Assembly (NCBI GenBank): GCA_021324355.1
Contig: JAJPJD010000010.1
Coordinates: 1 to 64,000, forward strand
From: Actinomycetota bacterium
GTDB lineage: Bacteria > Actinomycetota > Acidimicrobiia > Acidimicrobiales > RAAP-2
Length of the DNA stretch: 64,000 nucleotides
Reading direction: 5' to 3'
Below, one piece after another: positions 34,842-43,450 of the stretch. A model generated the notes under the pieces. It was given only the letters and a program-made list of their open reading frames with translations, searched no databases and was not told where the DNA came from. The position numbers and the translations under genes were made by a program. Position 1 is the first letter of the stretch, and every line of letters begins with the position of its first letter.

Positions 34842-35896
34842 CGATCCACCACCGCCCCGGTGCCCGGGACAACCCGGCCGATGGTCACCGAGGCGGCCCC
34901 GGCCCGGGCCAACGCGGCTGCCACCGCCGCCAGCTCGGCCTCGGCCACCACCAGCACCATGCCGACCCCCAGGTTGAACACCCGGCGCATCTCCGCCTCG
35001 TCCACGCCGGCCCGGGCGATCTCGGCGAAGATCTCGGGCACCTCCCAGGACCCCCACACCACCTCGGCATCGCAGTGGCCGGGGAGGACCCGGGCCAGGT
35101 TGGCCGCCAGGCCGCCCCCGGTCACATGGGCACAGGCATGCACCGCCCCTGGGACCTCGGCCAGGGCCCGCCGCACCGCCGGCGCGTAGATGACCGAGGG
35201 CTGGAGCAGCTCCTCGCCCAGGCTCCGCGGCGACCCGGGCCACGCCGGCCCGCCGAGCTCTCGGCCCTGGCGCTCGAGCAGGACGTGGCGGGCCAGGGCG
35301 TAGCCGTTGGACCGCAGCCCGGGCGAGGGCAGGCCCAACAGCCGGTCGCCCGGGGCCACCCGGGCCGGGCCCAGCTCGGTCCCCCGCTCGACCACCCCCA
35401 ACGCGAACCCGGCCACGTCCAGGTCGTCCTCGGCCATGGCCCCCGGGTGCTCGGCCGTCTCGCCGCCGATCAGGGCGCACCCGGCCTGCCGGCAGCCCTG
35501 GGCGATGCCTGCCACCAGCGCCGAGAGCCGGTCCGGGACCAGTCGGCCGACCGCCACGTAGTCCAGCAGGAACAGCGGCTCGGCCCCCGAGCAGACCAGG
35601 TCGTCCACGCACATGGCCACCAGGTCCACCCCGACGGTGTCGTATCGGCCGAGGTCCCGGGCGATGAGCAGCTTGGTGCCCACGCCGTCGGCGCAGGACA
35701 CCAGCACCGGGTGGCGGTAGCGGGAGGTGTCCAGCTCGAACAGGGCGGCAAACGGGCCGACCCCGGCCACCACGCCGTCCCGCCGGGTGGTGGCCGCCAG
35801 CTCGGCGATGCGCCGCACCGCCTCCTCGGCCGCCCCGACGTCGACCCCTGCCCCGGCATAGGTGGCTCCGCCGGGCTGGCCGGGCTGGTGCCCCAC
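34838..35896 (-). CDS. purM: Phosphoribosylformylglycinamidine cyclo-ligase (AIR synthetase)
   Basis: 352 residues of normal length. The N-terminal TYAGAGVDVGAAEEAV, then VSCADGVGTKLLIA and the conserved LIGGETAEHPG and AHVTGGGLAANLARVLP blocks identify PurM. It converts FGAM to AIR using ATP. It lies 3 bases downstream of purF and overlaps pyrE by 4 bp. Confidence 0.95.
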   Translation of the reverse strand: MGHQPGQPGGATYAGAGVDVGAAEEAVRRIAELAATTRRDGVVAGVGPFAALFELDTSRYRHPVLVSCADGVGTKLLIARDLGRYDTVGVDLVAMCVDDLVCSGAEPLFLLDYVAVGRLVPDRLSALVAGIAQGCRQAGCALIGGETAEHPGAMAEDDLDVAGFALGVVERGTELGPARVAPGDRLLGLPSPGLRSNGYALARHVLLERQGRELGGPAWPGSPRSLGEELLQPSVIYAPAVRRALAEVPGAVHACAHVTGGGLAANLARVLPGHCDAEVVWGSWEVPEIFAEIARAGVDEAEMRRVFNLGVGMVLVVAEAELAAVAAALARAGAASVTIGRVVPGTGAVVDR

Positions 35897-35899
35897 CGC

Positions 35900-37360
35900 T
35901 CAGACTCCGGGCAGGGCGCCCTGGAGCACCCCCGGCCGGTCGCCGGGGGCACGCAGCCGGTCGTCGGCCAGCGGCACGCTGACCGGGTACTCCCCGGTCA
36001 GGCAGGCGTCGCAGAAGCCGACGCCACCTGCCCCGATGGCCGCCTTCAGGTTGTCCAGGGTGAGGAAGGCGAGGGAGTCGGCACCGAGGTAGGCGGTCAT
36101 CTCGGGGACCGTCATGCTGGCCGCCAGCAGCTCGGCCCGGGTCGGGGTGTCGATCCCGTAGAAGCAGGGCCACGCGAAGGGTGGCGAGGACACCCGCAGG
36201 TGGACCTCGGCCGCCCCGGCCTCCCGCAGCATGGCCACCACGGTGCGGATGGTGGTGCTGCGGACGATGGAGTCGTCCACCACCACGAGGCGCTTGCCCT
36301 CGATGTTGTCCCGCAGCGGGTTGAGCTTGCGCCGCACCGCCCGCTCGCGGGCCTGGTGGTCGGGGTCGATGAAGGTCCGGCCGATGTAGCGGTTCTTCAC
36401 CAGGCCCTGGCCGTAGGGGATCGCGGACTCCTTGGCGTAGCCCTCGGCAGCCGGGACCCCGGACTCGGGCACCGCCATCACCATGTCGGCGTCGACCGGG
36501 GCCTGGCGGGCCAGGAGCTCGCCCATCCGGCGCCGGGCACCGTGGACCTCGATGCCGTGGAGGCGGGTGTCGGGGCGGGCGAAGTACACGAACTCGAAGA
36601 TGCACAGGCGGTCGTCCACCTGGTCCTCTGCGAACAGCTGGACCGAGCGGACCCCGGACGGGCCGATCACCACCAGCTCGCCCGGGGACAGCTCCCGCAC
36701 GAACGCCGCCCCGATCACATCGAGGGCCGGGGACTCCGAGGCGAGGACCCAGCCGGCCGGCCGGCCGGCCTCCCCCAGCCGGCCCAGGCACAGCGGCCGG
36801 AACCCGTGGGGGTCCCGCACGCCGTAGAGGTGGGTGGCATCCATGAGGACGAAACTGAACGCCCCGGCCAGCTCGGGCACCACCGCCTGGATGACCCCGG
36901 CGAGCTCGCCGTCGGCCGGGTCGCTGGCCGTCCCCGGGTAGGCAGCGGCCAGCAGGCCGGCCACCACGTCGCTGTCCGAGGTGGCGACGCCGGGCAGCAT
37001 CCCGGCCCGCTCGGCCAGGGTGTCGGTCTCGGTCAGGTTGCCGTTGTGCCCCAGGGCGAACCCGGCCCGCCCGACCGCCCGGTAGGCCGGCTGGGCGTTG
37101 CGCCAGTCCGAGCTGCCATGCGTCGAGTAGCGGGTGTGGCCGATCGCCAGGTGGCCCTGGAGGGCCGACAGCGTGCGCTCGTCGAAGACCGTGGCCACCA
37201 GGCCCATGTCCTTCACGACGGTGATGGTCTCGCCGTCGCTCACCGCCATCCCGGCCGACTCCTGGCCCCGGTGCTGGAGGGCGTAGATGCCGTCGAAGGT
37301 GAGCCGGGCCACCGGCTGGCCGGGGGCATAGACCCCGAAGACGCCGCAGGCTTCCTTCAT
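35900..37360 (-). CDS. purF: Amidophosphoribosyltransferase
   Basis: 486 residues from ATG 37360. The product opens MKEACGVFGVY; the cysteine at position 5 becomes the N-terminal nucleophile after removal of a four-residue propeptide. A glutaminase domain (LQHRGQESAG, GHNGNLTE) is followed by the phosphoribosyltransferase domain with the PRPP motif LVVVDDSIVRSTT. It catalyses the first committed step of purine synthesis and heads purF-purM-pyrE. Open frame upstream of 37360 is not conserved-looking. Confidence 0.95.
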   Translation of the reverse strand: MKEACGVFGVYAPGQPVARLTFDGIYALQHRGQESAGMAVSDGETITVVKDMGLVATVFDERTLSALQGHLAIGHTRYSTHGSSDWRNAQPAYRAVGRAGFALGHNGNLTETDTLAERAGMLPGVATSDSDVVAGLLAAAYPGTASDPADGELAGVIQAVVPELAGAFSFVLMDATHLYGVRDPHGFRPLCLGRLGEAGRPAGWVLASESPALDVIGAAFVRELSPGELVVIGPSGVRSVQLFAEDQVDDRLCIFEFVYFARPDTRLHGIEVHGARRRMGELLARQAPVDADMVMAVPESGVPAAEGYAKESAIPYGQGLVKNRYIGRTFIDPDHQARERAVRRKLNPLRDNIEGKRLVVVDDSIVRSTTIRTVVAMLREAGAAEVHLRVSSPPFAWPCFYGIDTPTRAELLAASMTVPEMTAYLGADSLAFLTLDNLKAAIGAGGVGFCDACLTGEYPVSVPLADDRLRAPGDRPGVLQGALPGV

Positions 37361-37488
37361 CGTCGGTCCAACGACCCCACTTGTTCCCCGGGCCCTCCGC
37401 CCGGCCCACGCCACCGCCGGTAGGAGTCTCTCACAGCGGGCCCCCACCGCCGCTCCGCCCGGAGCCGCTCCGGTAGCGTCGGTCGGGC

Positions 37489-38328
37489 GTGATCGACCTC
37501 CACCTCCACTCCAGCGCGTCCGACGGCACCGACCCCCCGGCCGTGATCGCCGAGCTGGCCGAGGCGGCCGGCTGCCGCGCCATCGCGCTCACCGACCACG
37601 ACACCCTGGCCGGGCTGCCGGCGGCCGCCGCCCGCGCCGCGGAGCTCGGGATCGAGCTGGTCCGGGGGTGCGAGGTGTCGTGCGCGTTCTCGGGCGCCAC
37701 CACCCACGTCCTGGTCTACTTCGTCGAGGGCGAGGAGGGTCCGCTCCACGACGAGCTCGCTCGGCTCCGCCAGGACCGGGTGGCCCGGAACCGGGTCCTG
37801 GCCGCCCGGCTGGCCGAGCTGGGGGTCCCCCTCACCTACGACGAGGCGGTGGCCCAGGCGGCCGGGGAGGAGAGCCTCGGGCGACCCCACTTCGCGACCC
37901 TGCTGGTGGCCAAGGGCCTGGCCACCTCGGTGGCCGACGCCTTCGATCGCTGGCTGGCCCCCGGCCGGCCGGCCTACGTGCCCAAGGCCCGGGTCCACCC
38001 GGCCGAGGTGGCAGCCAAGGCCCGGGCGTCGGGAGCGGTCTGCGCCCTGGCCCACCCGCTCACCTTGGAGCTGGCCGAAGACGACCTCGACCGGGCGGTC
38101 GGGCAGCTGGCCGAGGCCGGCTTCGCCGGGCTCGAGGCCTACTACGCCAGTTACTCGCCGGCCGAGCGGGCGGCGCTCGCGGACCTGGCCGCCCGCCACG
38201 ACCTGGTCGCGACCGGCGGCTCCGACTACCACGGCACGATCAAGCCCGGGCTGGCGGTCGGGACCGGCCGGGGGGACCTGGCCGTGGACGACCAGGTCCT
38301 CGAGCGGCTGGCCGCCCGGCGCCCCTAG
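37489..38328 (+). CDS. PHP-domain phosphoesterase
   Basis: 279 residues from GTG 37489. The PHP metal site is visible: HLHSSASDG at the N-terminus, ALTDHDTLAG, the VRGCEVSC glutamate, CALAHPL and TGGSDYHG at the C-terminus. Relatives (YciV/RNase AM) hydrolyse 3',5'-nucleoside bisphosphates or trim RNA 5' ends. A TAGCGT hexamer ends 9 nt before the start, so the mRNA may be leaderless. It converges on purL with a 4-bp overlap. Confidence 0.87.
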   Translation: MIDLHLHSSASDGTDPPAVIAELAEAAGCRAIALTDHDTLAGLPAAAARAAELGIELVRGCEVSCAFSGATTHVLVYFVEGEEGPLHDELARLRQDRVARNRVLAARLAELGVPLTYDEAVAQAAGEESLGRPHFATLLVAKGLATSVADAFDRWLAPGRPAYVPKARVHPAEVAAKARASGAVCALAHPLTLELAEDDLDRAVGQLAEAGFAGLEAYYASYSPAERAALADLAARHDLVATGGSDYHGTIKPGLAVGTGRGDLAVDDQVLERLAARRP

Positions 38329-40610
38329 CGCCCCCACCCGGCCTCCCCGAGCGCCGCCGGGATCGCGCCGGCAGCCGCCGCGCACAGCGCGGCCAGCTCC
38401 ACCTCGACCACGTCGTCGACGACCAGGACGTCGCCCCCGGCCTCCCCGAGCACCCGGGCCCCCACCCCGGCCGCCGCGGCGCGGGCGGCCAGCTCGGCCG
38501 GTCGGGTGGTCGCAACCACCACGCGCGATGGTGCCTCGGTGAACAGCTCGGCGTGACCGGCCAAGCCGCCGAGGCGGGCGCCCACCCCGGCCGCCACCGC
38601 CATCTCGGCCAGCGCCAGCCCCAGCCCGCCGGCCGAGACGTCGTGCACCGCGTCCACCAGCCCGCCACCGCCCGCCACCTCGGCCCCCACCAGCTCGGCC
38701 ACCAAGCTGGCCACCCGCCGGTGGGCCGCCAGGTCGAGTGCCGGCAGGGTGCCGGTGCGCTGCCCCCGCCGCTCGACCGCCCACCGGCTGCCCCCGAGCG
38801 TGAGGTCGGGAGGGCCGGGGGGGTGCAGCAGAACGACCGTGGACCCCGCCGCCCAGCCGGTCCCGGGCGGGCGGCGCTCGAGCCGCTCCACCACGCCCAG
38901 GCCGCCGATCACCGGCGTGGGCGGGATGTCGACCCCGCCGCTCTCGTTGTAGAGGCTGACGTTGCCGCCGACCACCGGCAGCCCGAGGGCGGTGCACGCC
39001 TCGGCCATGCCGTCGATCGCCTCGGACAGCTGCCACATCACCTCGGGGTGCTCGGGGTTCCCAAAGTTGCAGCAGTTGACCACCGCGATCGCCCGGGCCC
39101 CCACACAGGCCAGGTTGGCCACCGCCTCGGCCACCAGCAGCGCGGTGCCGGCCCGGGGGTCGACCGCACACCACCGGGGGTTGGCGTCGGTGGTGAGGGC
39201 CACCCCCCGGCGCGACGCCGGCAGGCCCGGGCCGGCCAGCCGGAGCAGGGCCGCGTCGCCCCCCGGGCCGACCACGGTGTTCAAGAACAGCTGGTGGTCG
39301 TACTGGCGCCAGACCCAGGCGGCGTCGCCGGCCAACGCCAAGAGGTCGGCAGTGCAGTCAGCTGGCGGGGGCAGGGCCTCGGGGCCAGCCGCCCGCCGGG
39401 ACGCCAGATCGGCCGGCGGCGCCATCGGCCGGCGGTAGCGGGGCGCCCCGTCGGCCAGCGACGCCGCCGGCACGTCGGCGACCACCGGCCCGCCGGGGTG
39501 CTCCCGGACCCGAAGGCGGCCCACCGGCCTGCCGGCGGCCGGCTCGGGCTCGGTCACCCGGCCCACCACCGCCGCCCGGACCTCCCAGCGGGCGCAGACC
39601 TCCACCAGCGCGTCCCAGTGCTCGGGGGCGACGATGGCCAGCATCCGCTCCTGGCTCTCGCTGGTCATGACCTCCCAGCTGGCCATGCCGGCCGCCCGCC
39701 GGGGGACGGCGGAGAGGTCGAGCTCCATGCCCACCCCGCCGCGGGCCGCGGTCTCGGAGGCGGCGCAGGTGAGGCCGGCGCCCCCCAGGTCCTGGACTGC
39801 GACCACCAGGCCCAGATCGAGCAGCTCGAGACAGGCCTCGATGAGTCGTTTCTCCTCGTAGGGGTCGGCGACCTGGACGCTCGGGCGCTTGGCCTGGTCG
39901 GCCGGGCCTGCCCCGTCGGATCCGGCGAACCCGGCCGACGCCAGCACGCTCACCCCGCCGATCCCGTCGCGCCCGGTGGGCGCCCCGAGCAAGACCACCA
40001 GGTTCCCAGGGCCGCTCGCCCGGCCCAGCACCAACCGAGCGATCGGAAGCGCCCCCATGCACAACACGTTCACCAACGGGTTCTGCGAGTAGGCGGGGTC
40101 GAAGGTGAGCTCGCCGCCCACCGTCGGCACCCCCACCGCGTTGCCGTAGGCGGCAATGCCGCCCACCACCCCCTCGAACAGCCAGCGCTGGCGGGGCTGG
40201 TCGAGGGGCCCGAAGAACAGCGGGTCCATGAGAGCGAGCGGCCGGGCGCCCATCGTGAAGATGTCCCGGATGATCCCCCCCACCCCGGTGGCCGCCCCCT
40301 GGTGAGGCTCGACCGCCGACGGGTGGTTGTGGCTCTCGATCCTGATCGCCACCGCGATCCCGTCCCCCACGTCGAGCACCCCGGCGTTCTCGCCCGGCCC
40401 GACCAGCACGCCCGGGCCCTCGGTGGGGAGCCGGGCCAGGTGGACCCGAGAGGACTTGTAGGAGCAGTGCTCGCTCCACATGACCGCGTACATGGCCAGC
40501 TCGAGGTGGTTGGGCTCCCGACCGAGGATGTCGATCACCCGGTCCAGCTCCTCGTCGGTGAGCCCGAGGGCACGGTGGAGCGGCTCGACGTCGCCCCCGG
40601 CCTCGGCCAC
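38325..40610 (-). CDS. purL: Phosphoribosylformylglycinamidine synthase, subunit II
   Basis: The small-type PurL (761 residues) that works with PurS and PurQ, both encoded nearby. Conserved blocks include MWSEHCSYKSSRVHL, the RIESHNHPSAVEPHQGAATG ATP-site region and LGLPVVGGNVSLYNESGG. GTG 40610 is preceded by TAGGGT (minus strand, 40622-40617) with 6 nt between, so the transcript is probably leaderless. It stands alone, separated from purQ by a small conserved gene on the other strand. Confidence 0.95.
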   Translation of the reverse strand: MAEAGGDVEPLHRALGLTDEELDRVIDILGREPNHLELAMYAVMWSEHCSYKSSRVHLARLPTEGPGVLVGPGENAGVLDVGDGIAVAIRIESHNHPSAVEPHQGAATGVGGIIRDIFTMGARPLALMDPLFFGPLDQPRQRWLFEGVVGGIAAYGNAVGVPTVGGELTFDPAYSQNPLVNVLCMGALPIARLVLGRASGPGNLVVLLGAPTGRDGIGGVSVLASAGFAGSDGAGPADQAKRPSVQVADPYEEKRLIEACLELLDLGLVVAVQDLGGAGLTCAASETAARGGVGMELDLSAVPRRAAGMASWEVMTSESQERMLAIVAPEHWDALVEVCARWEVRAAVVGRVTEPEPAAGRPVGRLRVREHPGGPVVADVPAASLADGAPRYRRPMAPPADLASRRAAGPEALPPPADCTADLLALAGDAAWVWRQYDHQLFLNTVVGPGGDAALLRLAGPGLPASRRGVALTTDANPRWCAVDPRAGTALLVAEAVANLACVGARAIAVVNCCNFGNPEHPEVMWQLSEAIDGMAEACTALGLPVVGGNVSLYNESGGVDIPPTPVIGGLGVVERLERRPPGTGWAAGSTVVLLHPPGPPDLTLGGSRWAVERRGQRTGTLPALDLAAHRRVASLVAELVGAEVAGGGGLVDAVHDVSAGGLGLALAEMAVAAGVGARLGGLAGHAELFTEAPSRVVVATTRPAELAARAAAAGVGARVLGEAGGDVLVVDDVVEVELAALCAAAAGAIPAALGEAGWGR

Positions 40611-41160
40611 GGCCCCACCCTACCGGCCGCCTGGTCCCCGGCGGCCAGCGTGTGGTGGCAGGCATGCAGGACCACCTCTGGTCGAGCGAGCACGGCGGCG
40701 ACGCGCGGCGATTGCCCGACTGGTGGCCCTCGACCGGGGGTGCCCAGTCGAGGAGCTCAGGGTCGAGGCGGTTGCGGTCTGGTTCGCCCGCTGCCGATCC
40801 CGATTCCGGGGACGGTCAGCCCGGGACCTGCCCGGCGCGGTCCGATCGGGGATGCCCATAGTCCGGCCACATCCCCGGCCCGCAACGGCGATCATCTCGT
40901 CTCGGGCGGCCCGAACGGGAAGGCCCTGCAAGAAAAATACGCGGCGACTTGTCGACCCCACCCGTGGCATCTGTGGCCCTCTGCCAAGCGCCAAGCACCT
41001 CGGCCGAGCCTCGACGTTGCGCGCAGTCCCAGCTCACGCAAGTTCTGACCCTTGCCAGCACCAAAATGGCCAATGGTGCCGCCAGCACATTGCCGCTGTC
41101 TGCGGCTCGGACATGTCCGTGTTGCCAGACGAAGGTCGGCCCAGAGATCCACAAAGTGGC
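40611..41160. other. Intergenic region between purL and a small conserved gene
   Basis: About 550 bases. The purL promoter lies at its left end. Open frames across the first 240 bases have no recognisable domain and no agreed start. The right half (from about 40920) is less GC-rich. I see no RNA gene, riboswitch or repeat here. Confidence 0.4.
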
Positions 41161-41190
41161 TTGGATCGGACCCCTGCTTCACGCGACAAT
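41161..41190 (+). promoter_or_regulatory. Promoter for a leaderless gene
   Basis: TTGGAT (41161-41166), 18-base spacer, GACAAT (41185-41190). The ATG at 41197 is only 6 nt beyond the -10, so transcription should start on it. This is the best -35/-10 pair among the leaderless candidates in the window. Confidence 0.6.
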
Positions 41191-41196
41191 GGGTCC

Positions 41197-41607
41197 ATGC
41201 CGAGAACCAAGAGCACGATGACGCCACAGCACAAGGCAGCCCTCGCCCGGGGGCGGGCGGAGGGCTTGGCCATCCGGCGCTACCTCGAGGCGCTCGAGTC
41301 CTCCCGACCGCGGCGGGGGCGGCGTCGGACGCCCGCCTCCATCGCCAAGCGGCTGGAGGCGATCGAGGCCGAGCTGCTCACCGCCGACCCGCTGACCAAG
41401 CTCCATCTCATGCAGCAGAAGAAGGACCTCAACGACGAGCTGACCCGCCTCTCGGAGGGTGGCGACCTCGAGGAGCTGGAGAAGCAGTTCGTGAAGGTCG
41501 CCAAGGCCTACGGCGAGCGCAAGGGGATCAGCTACGCCACCTGGCGGGCTGCCGGGGTGCCGCCCTCGGTCCTCCAGAAGGCCGGGGTGACCCGGACCAA
41601 GGGCTGA
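41197..41607 (+). CDS. Conserved actinobacterial protein of unknown function
   Basis: 136 residues from ATG 41197 (leaderless promoter directly upstream). A basic N-terminus (MPRTKSTMTPQHKAALARG, then RPRRGRRRTPASIAKRL) is followed by a helical, coiled-coil-like middle (LEAIEAELLTADPLTKLHLM) and an ending typical of the family (YGERKGISYATWRAAGV). Proteins of this shape are widespread in actinobacteria; to my knowledge none has an established role. The charge suggests nucleic-acid contact. It lies between purL and purQ but on the opposite strand. Confidence 0.75.
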   Translation: MPRTKSTMTPQHKAALARGRAEGLAIRRYLEALESSRPRRGRRRTPASIAKRLEAIEAELLTADPLTKLHLMQQKKDLNDELTRLSEGGDLEELEKQFVKVAKAYGERKGISYATWRAAGVPPSVLQKAGVTRTKG

Positions 41608-41610
41608 GCG

Positions 41611-42279
41611 TCAGGGGACCCCGACCCCGACCAGCGATCGCAGCAGGACCAGGCCGTCGGTCGAGCCCAACAGTTCCGAGCTTGCCCGCTCGGGATGGGG
41701 CATGAGCCCGACCACGTTGCCCGCACGGTTGCAGATCCCAGCGATGTCGTCGAGCGAGCCGTTGGGGTTCTGGCAGTAGCGCAGCACCACCCGGTCCTCG
41801 TCGCGCAGCTGGGCCAAGGTCTCGGGCGTGCAGACGTAGCTGCCGTCGAAGTTGTTGATCGCCAGCAGCAGCTCGGTCCCGGCCGGGACCGCTCGGGTGA
41901 GCACTGACCGGCTCGACGCGACCGTGACGCTGACCGGTCCACACATGAAGCGCAGGTCCCGGTTCTTCTGCAGGGCCCCCGGCAACAGACCAGCCTCGGT
42001 CAGCACCTGGAACCCGTTGCAGATCCCGACGACCGGGCCGCCGACCGCCGCGAACCGAGACAGCGCCCCCATCACCGGGGAGAACCGGGCCAGGGCGCCC
42101 GGCCGCAGGTAGTCGCCGTGAGCGAACCCGCCCGGCACCACCACCGCGTCGAGATGGTCGAGCCGGGTCGCGGCGTGCCAGACCAGCTCGGCGTCGGCCC
42201 CGACCCGCTCGAGGGCCAGGACGACGTCGTGCTCGCAGTTGGTCCCGGGGAAGACGACCACGCCGACCCGAGGTGCCAT
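41611..42279 (-). CDS. purQ: Phosphoribosylformylglycinamidine synthase, glutaminase subunit
   Basis: Class I glutamine amidotransferase of 222 residues. It opens RVGVVVFPGTNCEHD; the nucleophile is Cys 87 in VVGICNGFQVL; the His/Glu pair is in GLMPHPERAS. It supplies ammonia to PurL. It follows purS with a 1-base overlap and faces the small conserved gene tail to tail. Confidence 0.95.
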   Translation of the reverse strand: MAPRVGVVVFPGTNCEHDVVLALERVGADAELVWHAATRLDHLDAVVVPGGFAHGDYLRPGALARFSPVMGALSRFAAVGGPVVGICNGFQVLTEAGLLPGALQKNRDLRFMCGPVSVTVASSRSVLTRAVPAGTELLLAINNFDGSYVCTPETLAQLRDEDRVVLRYCQNPNGSLDDIAGICNRAGNVVGLMPHPERASSELLGSTDGLVLLRSLVGVGVP

Positions 42280-42536
42280 CAGGCCTCCAGCGAGCAGACC
42301 GACACCGAGGCCTCCTCCAGCACCGGGTTGGCCAGCAGTGCGCCGGCCAACGCCTCGGCCCGCTCCCGGGCCCGAGCCTCGGTGGCCGCCTCCACCTCGA
42401 AGCGGAACACCCGCCCGGTCGCCAGCGCCGACACGTCCTCGAACCCGAGCGCCGGCAGCGCCCGCTCGATGGTTGCGCCCTCCGGATCGGCGATCCCCGG
42501 GCGGAGGCGCACCTCCACCCGGGCGGCAAACCTCAC
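42279..42536 (-). CDS. purS: Phosphoribosylformylglycinamidine synthase subunit PurS
   Basis: 85 residues from GTG 42536, with GGAGG 10 nt upstream. The pattern is that of PurS: VEVRLRPGIADPEGATIERAL, GFEDVSALATGRVFRFEVEA, and LLANPVLEEASV near the end. PurS bridges PurQ and PurL for ammonia transfer. It ends on the purQ start. A longer start in the purC tail is possible but not needed. Confidence 0.92.
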   Translation of the reverse strand: MRFAARVEVRLRPGIADPEGATIERALPALGFEDVSALATGRVFRFEVEAATEARARERAEALAGALLANPVLEEASVSVCSLEA

Positions 42537-42556
42537 GGCTGGCTCACCTCCGCCAC

Positions 42557-43450
42557 TCACGACGGACCGTACCAGTCGGCCAGCCGGCGTCCGGTGACCC
42601 GCTCGTAGGCCTCGACGTAGCGGGCCGAGGTGGCCGCGACCACCTCGGGCGGCAGCGCCGGCGGGGGCGGGGTCCGATCCCACGGCTGGGCCGCCGCCCA
42701 GTCCCGCAGCGGCTGCTTGTCGAAGGAGGGCGGGGTCGAACCGGGCACCACCTGGTCGGCCGGCCACAGCCGCGAGGAGTCGGGAGTCACCACCTCATCG
42801 CACAGCACCAGGCGGCCATCGATCAGGCCCAGCTCGAACTTGGTGTCGGCCAGCACCAACCCGGCTGCCGCCACCCGATCGGCGGCCCGGCGGTACAGCT
42901 CGAGGCAGACCTCCCGCAGCTCCTCGGCCAGCCGCCGCCCGACGATCCCGGCCGCCCGGTCGAAATCGATGTTCTCGTCGTGACCGGCCTCGGCCTTGGT
43001 GGAGGGAGTGAACATCGGCTCGGGGAGCCGGTCGGCCAGGGCGAGGCCGGAAGGCATGGGCGACGAGTGCACGGTGCCCGAGCGGGCGTACTCCTCCCAG
43101 GCCTGGCCGGCCAGGTAGCCGCGGACGATGCACTCGAGGGGGACCATCTCGGCCTCCCGCACGACCATCGCCCGCCCGGCTACCGGGCCGAGCTCCTCCA
43201 CCCCCGGCACCACGGCAGCAATCGTGGTGGGGTCGGCCGTGACCAGCGCGTGGTCGACCACGTCGGCCAGCACCTCGCACCAAAAGACGGTCATGGCGGT
43301 GAGGACCCGGCCCTTGTCCGGGATGGGCTCGGCGAACACGACGTCGTAGGCGCTCACTCGGTCCGACGCCACCATGAGGAGCTGGCCCGGCCCAGCCCGG
43401 TAGAGGTCACGGACCTTGCCCGAGCGCAGCAGGAGCGGCGCGCCGGTCAC
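42557..43450 (-). CDS. purC: SAICAR synthase
   Basis: 297 residues from GTG 43450 (overlaps purB stop). It has LLLRSGKVRDLY at the N-terminus, ASDRVSAYDVVF, VPLECIVRGYLAGQAW and the ATP/metal site LVLADTKFELGL, then LCDEVVTPDSSRLW. It condenses CAIR with aspartate. Length and motifs fit the longer SAICAR synthase group that includes the yeast enzyme. Confidence 0.95.
   Translation of the reverse strand: MTGAPLLLRSGKVRDLYRAGPGQLLMVASDRVSAYDVVFAEPIPDKGRVLTAMTVFWCEVLADVVDHALVTADPTTIAAVVPGVEELGPVAGRAMVVREAEMVPLECIVRGYLAGQAWEEYARSGTVHSSPMPSGLALADRLPEPMFTPSTKAEAGHDENIDFDRAAGIVGRRLAEELREVCLELYRRAADRVAAAGLVLADTKFELGLIDGRLVLCDEVVTPDSSRLWPADQVVPGSTPPSFDKQPLRDWAAAQPWDRTPPPPALPPEVVAATSARYVEAYERVTGRRLADWYGPS

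Noticed and set aside
34842-37409. Long minus-strand extension joining pyrE to purF territory
   Set aside because: The true genes purM and purF lie here in other frames; the extension is Gly/Arg/Pro-rich shadow.
40652-40861. Short plus-strand frame containing MQDHLWSSEHGGD
   Set aside because: No ribosome site, rapid drift to Arg/Ser-rich sequence, and it starts within the purL promoter region.
37668-41048. Very long plus-strand open frame (1126 codons)
   Set aside because: It lies antisense to purL and runs through the PHP gene in another frame. Its composition is that of a GC-rich shadow and it has no recognisable domain.
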